DNA from: Roseomonas acroporae
GTDB lineage: Bacteria; Pseudomonadota; Alphaproteobacteria; Acetobacterales; Acetobacteraceae
Direction: 5' to 3'
NCBI RefSeq assembly: GCF_023223525.1
Contig: NZ_JALPRX010000007.1
Span: 1 to 64,000, forward strand
Length of the DNA: 64,000 nt
In this document: positions 23,305 to 30,687 of the stretch, piece by piece
Layout of the letters: every line of letters begins with the position of its first letter
Numbering within the stretch: position 1 is the stretch's first letter
Position numbers and translations under genes: made by a program
Notes under the pieces: model-generated
The model's input: the letters and a program-made list of their open reading frames with translations, nothing else
Told to the model about the DNA's origin: nothing
Databases searched by the model: none

Positions 23305-24657
23305 ATGCCGGTACCCGTCCCCCCCGCCGCACGTCCCGCTCCCCGTCGAGGCGCCCCGGGTGCGGCGTTCCGGGCCACGCGCCGGGTGACGCTGGGCACG
23401 GCCTTCGCCGCGGGGCTGGGGGCGGCCCTTGCCGCGGGGCTGCTCGCCGCGTCGCCGGCCAGGGCGCAGTCACAAGGGCCGGCCACGGCGCAGCCGCAGG
23501 GGCCGGCCGCGGCCCAGTTGCAGGGGCCGGTGCGCGTGGGCGTGCTGACCGACATGAGCGGGCCGTTCTCGGACCAGGTGGGGGCGGGCTCGGTGATGGC
23601 GGCGCGCCTGGCGGTGGAGGACTTCGCGGCCGAGGCGCGCGGGATGCAGGTCGAGCTCGTCTCGGCCGACCACCAGAACAAGCCGGACGTGGGCAGCACC
23701 ATCGCGCGGCGCTGGGTGGACACCGAGAACGTCAGCGCGGTGGTGGACCTGCCGAATTCGGGCGTGGGCCTCGCCGTCGCCGACATCATGCGCGAGCGGC
23801 ACCGGGTGGCGCTCGCCTCCTCCACCGCCACCTCGGACCTGACCGGGCGCGCCTGCGCGCCGACCACGGTGCAGTGGGTGACCGACACCTGGGCGCAGGG
23901 CAACGCACTGGCCCGCGCGCTGACGGCGCAGGGCGGCAGCTCCTGGTACTTCATCACCGTGGACTACGCGCTCGGCCACGCGCTGGAGCGCGACGCCACG
24001 GAGGCGGTGCAGCGCGCCGGCGGGCGGGTGCTGGGCTCGGCGCGGGCGCCGCTCAACACCGGCGACTTCTCCTCGCTGCTGGTGCGCGCGCAATCCTCCG
24101 GCGCGCGGGTGGTGGCGCTGGCCAACACCGGCACCGACGTGATCAACGCGATCAAGCAGGCGGGCGAGTTCGGGCTGCTGCGCGGCGGGCAGCGGCAGCT
24201 CGGCGCGCTGTTCATCATGCTCTCCGACATCCACGCGCTCGGGCTGCGCACGGCGCAGGGGCTGACCCTGGCCGAGCCCTTCTACTGGGACCTGAACGAC
24301 GACACCCGCGCCTGGAGCCGGCGCTGGTCGCAGCGCATGAACGGGCGCATGCCGACGATGAACCATGCGGGCGTCTATTCCGCGACGCTCGCCTATCTGC
24401 GCGCGGTGCGCGACGCGGGCACGGTGGAGGGCGAGCGGGTGGTGACGCAGATGCGCGCCGCGCCGATCCGCGACCCGCTGTTCGGCGAGGTGACGATCCG
24501 CCCCGACGGGCGCGCGGTGCACGCGATGCACGTGTTCCGGGTGAAGAAGCCCGAGGAGAGCCAGGGGCCGTGGGACCTCTACGCGCGGGTCGACACGATC
24601 CCGGCGGAGCAGGCGTTCCGCCCGCTGGACCAGGGGGGCTGCCCGCTGGTGCGTTGA
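23305..24657 (+). CDS. ABC-type substrate-binding protein (LivJ-like, paralogue 2)
   Basis: A 450-residue periplasmic protein. Compared with its upstream paralogue it has a longer N-terminus: an Arg/Pro-rich n-region, a hydrophobic core (TAFAAGLGAALAAGLLAA), cleavage near ARAQ, then an imperfect repeat of QGPATAQ-like units before QLQGPVRVGVLTDMSGPFSD. From there the two proteins align without large gaps to the shared ending PAEQAFRPL..GGCPLV. A tandem duplication with subsequent drift is the simplest explanation. GAGGAGA lies 8 bases upstream of the ATG. No transporter partners are encoded in the window. Confidence 0.9.
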   Translation: MPVPVPPAARPAPRRGAPGAAFRATRRVTLGTAFAAGLGAALAAGLLAASPARAQSQGPATAQPQGPAAAQLQGPVRVGVLTDMSGPFSDQVGAGSVMAARLAVEDFAAEARGMQVELVSADHQNKPDVGSTIARRWVDTENVSAVVDLPNSGVGLAVADIMRERHRVALASSTATSDLTGRACAPTTVQWVTDTWAQGNALARALTAQGGSSWYFITVDYALGHALERDATEAVQRAGGRVLGSARAPLNTGDFSSLLVRAQSSGARVVALANTGTDVINAIKQAGEFGLLRGGQRQLGALFIMLSDIHALGLRTAQGLTLAEPFYWDLNDDTRAWSRRWSQRMNGRMPTMNHAGVYSATLAYLRAVRDAGTVEGERVVTQMRAAPIRDPLFGEVTIRPDGRAVHAMHVFRVKKPEESQGPWDLYARVDTIPAEQAFRPLDQGGCPLVR

Positions 24658-24777
24658 GTCGCAGCCGGTGAATCCCGGCGCCGCACTTGCGCCGGGCCGG
24701 CGGAGCACCGATATCCGGGAGACGTGCCTGGTCGTTTCACCGACGATGCCGCGCTTGCGCACGAAAAGGCACCTTCC

Positions 24778-25113
24778 ATGCAGGACGAATCCGTCGTTTC
24801 CGCCCCGGTCCGGGCTTCCTGGGACGGCAACCGCATGCTGTTCGAGATCGCCTGCGGGGACGACCGGATCGCCTGCGCGATCTCGCGCGGCGCGTTGCAG
24901 GACCTCAGCGAGCATCGCCGCTTCCGCCCGGCCGAGCTGATCGACTGCTTCGCGAAGTACCGGCCGCGGATCGAGGCGCTGGCACTGGCCAAGTACCGGG
25001 CACGTTCGAAGAGCAATGTCGGGCGCGTGCACATCTGGGCAGAGGACATCGAGGGGCCGCCCGCGGGTCTGCCGCGCGCGGCGCCCCGGACCGCCTCCCG
25101 GTCCGTGCCGTGA
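24778..25113 (+). CDS. DUF1488 domain-containing protein
   Basis: A 111-residue soluble protein. The core (residues 12-75: SWDGNRMLFEIACGDDRIAC, ALQDLSEH, ELIDCFAKYRPRIEALALAK) fits DUF1488, a small family of unknown function common in Proteobacteria. The C-terminal 25 residues are Pro/Arg-rich and probably disordered. Confidence 0.65.
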   Translation: MQDESVVSAPVRASWDGNRMLFEIACGDDRIACAISRGALQDLSEHRRFRPAELIDCFAKYRPRIEALALAKYRARSKSNVGRVHIWAEDIEGPPAGLPRAAPRTASRSVP

Positions 25114-25150
25114 CGCAGGCGCGCCCCGATCCGAAGGCGGAGCTGGAAAG

Positions 25151-25276
25151 ATGGCAAAAGGTCAGAAGCGCAGCGGCCGCGAGCCGAAGAAGCCCAAGAA
25201 GGCGAAGCCCGCGCCGGCCCAGGTGACGTTGGCCGCCGGCAAGCCCGTCATCAAGACCAAGGCGGAAAGGGACTGA
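25151..25276 (+). CDS. 41-residue basic conserved hypothetical protein
   Basis: A short Lys-rich protein starting MAKGQKRSGREPKKPKKAKP and ending IKTKAERD. The pattern MAKGQxRSxREPKKPKK is one I recognise from small unannotated proteins of other alphaproteobacteria. GGAAAG directly precedes the ATG. Probably disordered; nucleic-acid or ribosome association is a guess from its charge. Confidence 0.6.
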   Translation: MAKGQKRSGREPKKPKKAKPAPAQVTLAAGKPVIKTKAERD

Positions 25277-25419
25277 ACGGGGCATCCCGCTTTCCCGTAC
25301 CCGCATGGATGCATGATGGGGCGGCCCGCCCGGGGTGTCCCGTGTGCGTGGACCATGGATCGACGGCAGCGGGGGGTGGCGGTCCGGGCGGCCGGCGATG
25401 CCGCGACGGGAGGCCACCG

Positions 25420-25857
25420 ATGACGATCCGGATCTACGCCGCCTCATCCGACAGCACGACGCGCGACGTGTGCGCCCTGATCCGCAATTCCGGCGCGGAG
25501 CCGGTGGTGGTCGACTGGCGGCAGGCGCCGCCGGAGCGCCGGGTCGTGGCCGAGCTGATCCGGCGCATGGACCTGCCGGTCCATGACCTGCTGGACGGCC
25601 GCGCCGCCGACTACGAGCGGCTCGGTCTCGACGATCCCACCTGGACCGACGGGCAGCTGCTCGACCTGATCCTGTACGATCCGTCCCTGATCTACGGTCC
25701 CATCGTGGACACACCGCTCGGCGTGCGCCTGTGCCGGCCGGCCGAGGTGGTCCTCAGCCTCCTGCCGGAGCCGCAGGTCGGGGCTTTCCGGAAGGAGGAT
25801 GGCAGCCCGGTGATCGACGCGAAGGGCCGGCGGGTGGACGGTGAGGCGCCGGGATGA
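25420..25857 (+). CDS. ArsC-family protein lacking catalytic residues
   Basis: A 145-residue thioredoxin-fold protein clearly homologous to E. coli plasmid ArsC along its whole length (LIRNSGAEPVVVDW, PIVDTPLGVRLCRPAEVVL, GAFRKEDGSPVIDAKGRRVDG). The catalytic loop HNPACGTSR is here AASSDSTTR: the essential Cys12 is Asp11. Alignment from memory also gives Asp for Arg60 and Gly for Arg94, while Arg107 (in RLCRP) is kept. It therefore cannot reduce arsenate by the known mechanism. No ars genes are nearby. It may be a repurposed binding or regulatory protein. Confidence 0.8.
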   Translation: MTIRIYAASSDSTTRDVCALIRNSGAEPVVVDWRQAPPERRVVAELIRRMDLPVHDLLDGRAADYERLGLDDPTWTDGQLLDLILYDPSLIYGPIVDTPLGVRLCRPAEVVLSLLPEPQVGAFRKEDGSPVIDAKGRRVDGEAPG

Positions 25858-25885
25858 CGGCCGGACGGGGCGCCTGCCGGCCGCA

Positions 25886-26719
25886 TCAGGCCGCGACCTC
25901 GTCGGTGACGACGCTGAACCCGGCCAGCGTGCAGGGGCCGAAGGTGGTGGCGATCGCGACGTCCGTGGCGTCGCGGCCGCGTGCCATCAGGATGCGGCCG
26001 ATGCGGGGCTGGTTGTTGCGTGCATCGAAGGTGTGCCACGCGCCGCCGAGATAGGCCTCGAACCATGCCGCGAAGTCGGGCACGCCCCAGGGCTGCGGCG
26101 TGCCCATGTCGCCCAGGTAGCCGGTGCAGTAGCGCGCCGGGATGTTTAGGCACCGGCACAGCGCGACGGCGAGGTGCGCGTAGTCGCGGCAGACGCCCTG
26201 CCGGCCGTCATGGGCCTCCCGGGCCGAGCGCGTGGCGTCGGCCCTCTGGTAGTCGAACCCGATGCGGTCGTGCGCGTAGTCGCAGACCGCCTGCACGCGT
26301 TCCCATCCCGGCGGCGTGTTGCCGAACAGCGTCCAGGCCAGGTCGGACAGGCGGTCGGTATCGCAGTAGCGGCTGCCCAGCAGGAAGACCAGCACCTCGT
26401 CCGGCAGCTCGGGAACCGGCGTCTCCGTCGCGGCCGGGCTGACCGGGTCCGGCAGGCCGCCGTCACGGATCAGCAGCGTCGTCGAGATCGTCAGGCGGCC
26501 GGCCGGGGCGAGGAGACGGGTGCAGACGTTGCCGAAGCCGTCGGTGTACTCCGTGGCGCCCAACGGGGCGCCCAACGGGGCGGCCAGCGGCGGATCGAAG
26601 CGGGTCCCGCCCTGCTCGACGAGGTCCGGCACGCGGGAGGGATGGAGGCTGACCATCAGCAGCATCGGCGTCGGTTGCGGGCAGTCGTAAACGATCTGGT
26701 AGCCGGCGCGGATCAGCAT
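25886..26719 (-). CDS. transglutaminase-like family protein
   Basis: A 277-residue protein with an N-terminal beta domain (about residues 1-95) and a C-terminal transglutaminase-like papain-fold domain. The catalytic triad is visible as Cys177 (GRQGVCRDYAH), His229 (GGAWHTFDARNN) and Asp232. There is no signal peptide, so it is probably a cytoplasmic protease or peptidase-like enzyme; many relatives occur in operons with circularly permuted ATP-grasp proteins, not present here. Convergent with the ArsC-like gene. Confidence 0.88.
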   Translation of the reverse strand: MLIRAGYQIVYDCPQPTPMLLMVSLHPSRVPDLVEQGGTRFDPPLAAPLGAPLGATEYTDGFGNVCTRLLAPAGRLTISTTLLIRDGGLPDPVSPAATETPVPELPDEVLVFLLGSRYCDTDRLSDLAWTLFGNTPPGWERVQAVCDYAHDRIGFDYQRADATRSAREAHDGRQGVCRDYAHLAVALCRCLNIPARYCTGYLGDMGTPQPWGVPDFAAWFEAYLGGAWHTFDARNNQPRIGRILMARGRDATDVAIATTFGPCTLAGFSVVTDEVAA

Positions 26720-27192
26720 GGATGGTAGTCTCTCCGGTGCGGCGCGACCCCTTGGAGGGCGGCCGGAACGAGTCGGTTGGGAGGAAAGCGGCCCAGTCCT
26801 GATCCCGCCGGGCCGGCGGGCGGAACGGCGCGGGATGGTCGCGCCACACGTGGCACGATGGCGGCCGAGATGGCTCGCCGGCGTGATGAGCCGTGCCGGT
26901 GGGAGGCCAGGGATGGGGTGAGGCGCCGTGTGCGGCCACGTTCACCGCAGCGTGCCGGCACCGTAGCATGCCGGAAGGCGCCGCGGTTGCGGCACGTGTA
27001 TCACGAAAGCGGAACGGCCGAATCGCGGAAGGGATCCCGGGGAAGCCGCCGCGCATCGTGGCGCGACGGCCATCGTGACCGCGCGGTCGATTCCGGCGAG
27101 GCGGCCGGCGCCTGCATGGCATCCGCCTTGCACCGGCGCCGCCGCCGGGCCGGGCGCCGAACCGCCCGGCGCCACCGACGAAGGACCGCACG
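26720..27192. other. divergent intergenic region
   Basis: 473 bp between two divergent genes. No gene or RNA is recognised. It must contain promoters for both sides, but I find no strong -35/-10 pair or operator palindrome. Confidence 0.4.
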
Positions 27193-28749
27193 ATGCCGCG
27201 CTGGCTGAGAATAGCCCTGCTTTGCCTCGCCCTGGCGCCGCCGCCGGGGGCGGCCCGCGCCGAGACGGTGCTGCGCGCGGTGCTGGAGGCCGAGATCGTC
27301 ACACTCGACCCGTATTTCAGCCCTGCCTACATCACGCGCACCTTCGGCTACATGGTGTTCGACACGCTGTTCGCCCCGGACAGCCGCGGCGACTTCCAGC
27401 CGCAGATGGTGGGAAGCTGGGCGGTCTCCGACGACCGGCTGACCTGGCGCTTCACGCTGCGCGAGGGGCTGCGCTTCCACGACGGCGCGCCGGTGACGGC
27501 GGCGGACGTGGTGGCCTCGCTGCGCCGCTGGTCGCAGCGCAGCGCGCTGGGCGGGCGGCTGATGGCGGTGACGGCCTCGCTGGAGGCGGCGGACGCGAAG
27601 ACCTTCGTGCTGACTCTGCGCGAGCCCTACGGGCTGGTGATCGACACGCTGGGCACCACCTCCAGCCCGACACCCTTCATCATGCCCGAGCGGCTGGCGC
27701 GCACGCCGGCGATGCAGGCGGTGCCGGAGATCGTGGGCTCGGGGCCGTTCGTCTACAGCCGCGCCGACCACCGCACCGGCGACCGCATGCTGCTGCGCCG
27801 CAACGCCGCCTACGTGCCGCGCTCCGAGCCCACCGACTTCCTCGCCGGCGCCAAGGTGGTGAAGGTGGACGCGCTGGAGATCCGCGTGGTGCCGGACGGC
27901 GCCACCGCCGCCGCCGCGCTCCAGCGGGGCGAGGTGGACTACATGCAGTACGCGCCCTTCGACCTGATCCCGGCGCAGCAGCGGGACCGGAACCTGCGCG
28001 TGCTGGGCTTCACCGGGCCGCACATGTTCATCGGCCACTACCGCTTCAACTTCGTGCAGAAGCCGTTCGACGACCCGGCCATCCGCCGCGTCGCGCAGAT
28101 GGTGGTGGACCAGCAGGAGGTGCTGGACGGGCTGGGGCTGGACCGCCGCTTCTCCGAGCCGTGCGATTCCTTCTTCATCTGCGGCTCCCCCTTCGCGACG
28201 CCCAACCCGGCGGCGCCGACCGACCACGCGATCGAGGCAGCGCGCGCGGCGCTGCGGGCGACGGGCTACCGCGGCGAGCCGGTGGTGGTGATGGCGGCGC
28301 AGGACCTGGAGGCGCCGCGCGTCGCCGCCACCATCATCGCCGACCGGCTGAAGCGCGCGGGGTTCAACGTCGATCTCCAGGCGGTGGACTGGGGGACGCT
28401 GCTGCAGCGGCGGGCGAGCCGGTCGGGGTGGAACCTCTACGCGGTGCACGCGCTCGGGCTCGACCTGCAGTCGCCGCTGACCAATTCGGTGATCAACTTC
28501 ACCTGCCAGGATTCGCCCGGCGCCGGCTTCGGCTGCGACCAGCGCCTGCCGCCGCTCTTCGCGGAATTCGCCCGCGCGCCGACGCGCGAGGCGCAGCGCG
28601 CCGTCGCCGACCGCATCCAGGCGGTGGTGACGGCGCAGGCGATGGGCGTGCCCTTCGGGCAGTTCGCGCAACCCGCTGCCTACCGCGCCAACCTGACGGG
28701 GCTGATTCCCTCCGCCATCCCGATCTTCTGGCAGGTCGAGAAGAAGTAG
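27193..28749 (+). CDS. dipeptide/oligopeptide-type ABC substrate-binding protein
   Basis: A 518-residue SBP_bac_5 (DppA/OppA-like) periplasmic protein. Signal peptide MPRWLRIALLCLALAPPPGA ends near ARA-E. Family signature: LDPYFSPAY near residue 38, WRFTLREGLRFHDGAPVTAADV near 85, and FNFVQKPFDDPAIRRVAQMVV near 290. Ligands of this family include peptides, nickel, opines and sugars. No permease or ATPase gene accompanies it; instead a GMC oxidoreductase starts 10 bases after its stop, suggesting uptake and oxidation of the same compound. Confidence 0.9.
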   Translation: MPRWLRIALLCLALAPPPGAARAETVLRAVLEAEIVTLDPYFSPAYITRTFGYMVFDTLFAPDSRGDFQPQMVGSWAVSDDRLTWRFTLREGLRFHDGAPVTAADVVASLRRWSQRSALGGRLMAVTASLEAADAKTFVLTLREPYGLVIDTLGTTSSPTPFIMPERLARTPAMQAVPEIVGSGPFVYSRADHRTGDRMLLRRNAAYVPRSEPTDFLAGAKVVKVDALEIRVVPDGATAAAALQRGEVDYMQYAPFDLIPAQQRDRNLRVLGFTGPHMFIGHYRFNFVQKPFDDPAIRRVAQMVVDQQEVLDGLGLDRRFSEPCDSFFICGSPFATPNPAAPTDHAIEAARAALRATGYRGEPVVVMAAQDLEAPRVAATIIADRLKRAGFNVDLQAVDWGTLLQRRASRSGWNLYAVHALGLDLQSPLTNSVINFTCQDSPGAGFGCDQRLPPLFAEFARAPTREAQRAVADRIQAVVTAQAMGVPFGQFAQPAAYRANLTGLIPSAIPIFWQVEKK

Positions 28750-28759
28750 GCCGCTCATC

Positions 28760-30340
28760 ATGTACGACGTCATCGTGGTGGGGGCCGGCTCCGCCGGCGC
28801 CCCGCTGGCCGCCCGCCTCTCCGAGGATCCCGGCCGCCGCGTGCTGCTGCTGGAGGCGGGGCGCGACTGGCGCGCGGCGGAGGCGCCGCACGCGCTGCGC
28901 TCGGCCAACATCGTGCCCTTCATGTACGACCGCGCGCATCAGGAGGCCTGGCAGTGGCCGGGGCTGCTGTCGCGGCGGACGAAGGCGCAGGAGCCGCGCT
29001 TCTACTGGCGCGGCAAGGCGCTGGGCGGCAGCTCGACCGTGAACGCGCAGATCGCCATCCGCGGCGTGCCGGCCGCCTTCGACGCCTGGGCCGAGGCGGG
29101 GTGCGAGGGCTGGGCCGCCGCCGACGTGATGCCGCTGTTCGACATCATCGAGGACGATGCCGATACCGGCACGGCACCCACCGGCACGGTGCCCGGCGTG
29201 CGGCGCGGCGGGCCGCTGCCGGTGTACCGGGCGCCGTTCTCCGAGTGGGGCGCCGTGGATCTCGGGCTGCGCGACGCGGCGCTGGCCTGCGGCTACCCGT
29301 GGAAGCAGGACCTCAACGCGCCGACCGGCGAGGGCGTCTCCTGCAACCCGATCAACAGCCGGAACGGGCTGCGGGTGACGACCAATGACGGCTATCTGGA
29401 GCCGGCGCGGGGCCGGCCGAACCTCGCCATACGCGGCGAGGCGCTGGTGGACCGGGTGGTGGTCGAGGACGGGCGCGCCGTGGGCGTGCAGGTGCGCTTC
29501 GGCACGGGTGAATGGGAGGTGGTGCGCGGGCGCGAGGTGGTGCTGTGCGCCGGCGCCATCCACAGCCCGGCGATCCTGTGGCGTTCCGGCATCGGGCCGG
29601 CGGCGGCATTGCAGGGGCTCGGCATCCCGGTGCTGGCGGACCTGCCGGCGGTCGGGCGCCACCTGATGGACCACCCGATCCTGCGCGCCTCGCTGGCGCT
29701 GAAGCCCGAGCACCGGGCGCGCGGGGCGGATGCGCGCCACACCAATTGCTGCGTCACCTACAGCAGCGGGCTCGGCGGCGGCGGCGAGCGGGACATGATC
29801 CTGATCGCCTACAACCACCGCCTCGGCACCGGGCCCGAGCCGGGGCCGGGCGGCGCGATCGGCGCCGCCGTCTACGACGCCTTCTCGCGCGGGGAGGTGA
29901 CGCTGGCCAGCGCCGATCCGGAGGCCGACCCGGTGGTCGAGGAGAACATGCTCGACGACCCGCGCGACCGGCTGCGGATGCGCGACGCGGTGCGCCGCCT
30001 CGCCGCGCTGGCGGCGCAGCCGGCGCTGGCCGGGCTGTGCGAGGGGGTGACGATCGGGGATTCCGACCTCTCCCCGGCCGAAGCGGCGGCGCTGCCGCCG
30101 GAGGATCTGGACGCGCTGCTGCTGCGCGAGGTGGGCGACATCCAGCACGCCGCCGGCACCTGCCGCATGACCGCGCACGAGGACCCGCGCGGCGTGGTGG
30201 ACCCGGATCTGCGCGTGCGCGGCATCGACGGCCTGCGGGTCTGCGATGCCTCGATCATGCCGGCGGACTGCCGGGCCAACCTGCACTTCACCTGCGTGAT
30301 GATCGGCGAGAACCTGGCGCGTCGGATGCGGGCGGGCTGA
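28760..30340 (+). CDS. GMC family FAD oxidoreductase
   Basis: A 526-residue glucose-methanol-choline oxidoreductase, probably an alcohol or choline-type dehydrogenase. The FAD dinucleotide motif VVGAGSAGAPLAARLSED is at residues 6-23, the GMC signature with GGSSTVNAQIAIRG near 92-105, and the catalytic histidine in HAAGTCRM near residue 462. No signal peptide, so cytoplasmic. It is probably co-transcribed with the binding protein upstream. Substrate unknown. Confidence 0.92.
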   Translation: MYDVIVVGAGSAGAPLAARLSEDPGRRVLLLEAGRDWRAAEAPHALRSANIVPFMYDRAHQEAWQWPGLLSRRTKAQEPRFYWRGKALGGSSTVNAQIAIRGVPAAFDAWAEAGCEGWAAADVMPLFDIIEDDADTGTAPTGTVPGVRRGGPLPVYRAPFSEWGAVDLGLRDAALACGYPWKQDLNAPTGEGVSCNPINSRNGLRVTTNDGYLEPARGRPNLAIRGEALVDRVVVEDGRAVGVQVRFGTGEWEVVRGREVVLCAGAIHSPAILWRSGIGPAAALQGLGIPVLADLPAVGRHLMDHPILRASLALKPEHRARGADARHTNCCVTYSSGLGGGGERDMILIAYNHRLGTGPEPGPGGAIGAAVYDAFSRGEVTLASADPEADPVVEENMLDDPRDRLRMRDAVRRLAALAAQPALAGLCEGVTIGDSDLSPAEAAALPPEDLDALLLREVGDIQHAAGTCRMTAHEDPRGVVDPDLRVRGIDGLRVCDASIMPADCRANLHFTCVMIGENLARRMRAG

Positions 30341-30609
30341 GCGCGGTACGGCCGTGGCGGCCCGGCGCAGACAGGGCCGGCGCGGGCAGCGGCGGGCGGG
30401 TGACGGGGCGGCAGCACGGGGCGGCGGCACGGGGCGGCGGCGTGGGGGGCGGAGACGCGCAGGCGCCACCGCACCGGCTGGAGGAGGAAGACCCGCCGCC
30501 CCCCTTCCCGGCGGGCAGGAGCGGCACCGGCACAACTCGCGTCGTGTCAGCCATGTCATGTTCCGGCAGGCAATGTGTGGATCGGGCAACAGTCTCCATT
30601 CCCGGACGC
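30341..30609. other. intergenic region upstream of receptor gene
   Basis: No gene seen. Contains a short array of imperfect GGGGCGGCGGCAC-like repeats (about 30400-30440). GC content falls sharply after 30540, where the receptor promoter should lie. Confidence 0.45.
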
Positions 30610-30630
30610 AAATGCGAATCATAGTCATTT
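30610..30630. promoter_or_regulatory. probable Fur box
   Basis: AAATGCGAATCATAGTCATT plus T is a 21-bp imperfect inverted repeat with perfect AAATG/CATTT ends and an AT-AT core, resembling alphaproteobacterial Fur sites. It lies 58 bases before the start of a siderophore receptor gene, in the only AT-rich patch of the region. Iron repression of the receptor-PepSY operon is therefore likely. RirA or Irr sites cannot be excluded. Confidence 0.6.
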
Positions 30631-30687
30631 ACTGAGCCGTCCAAGCGTGATTGTTGCGCCTTCCAACCCAGGAAGCGCGCGCCGCCC

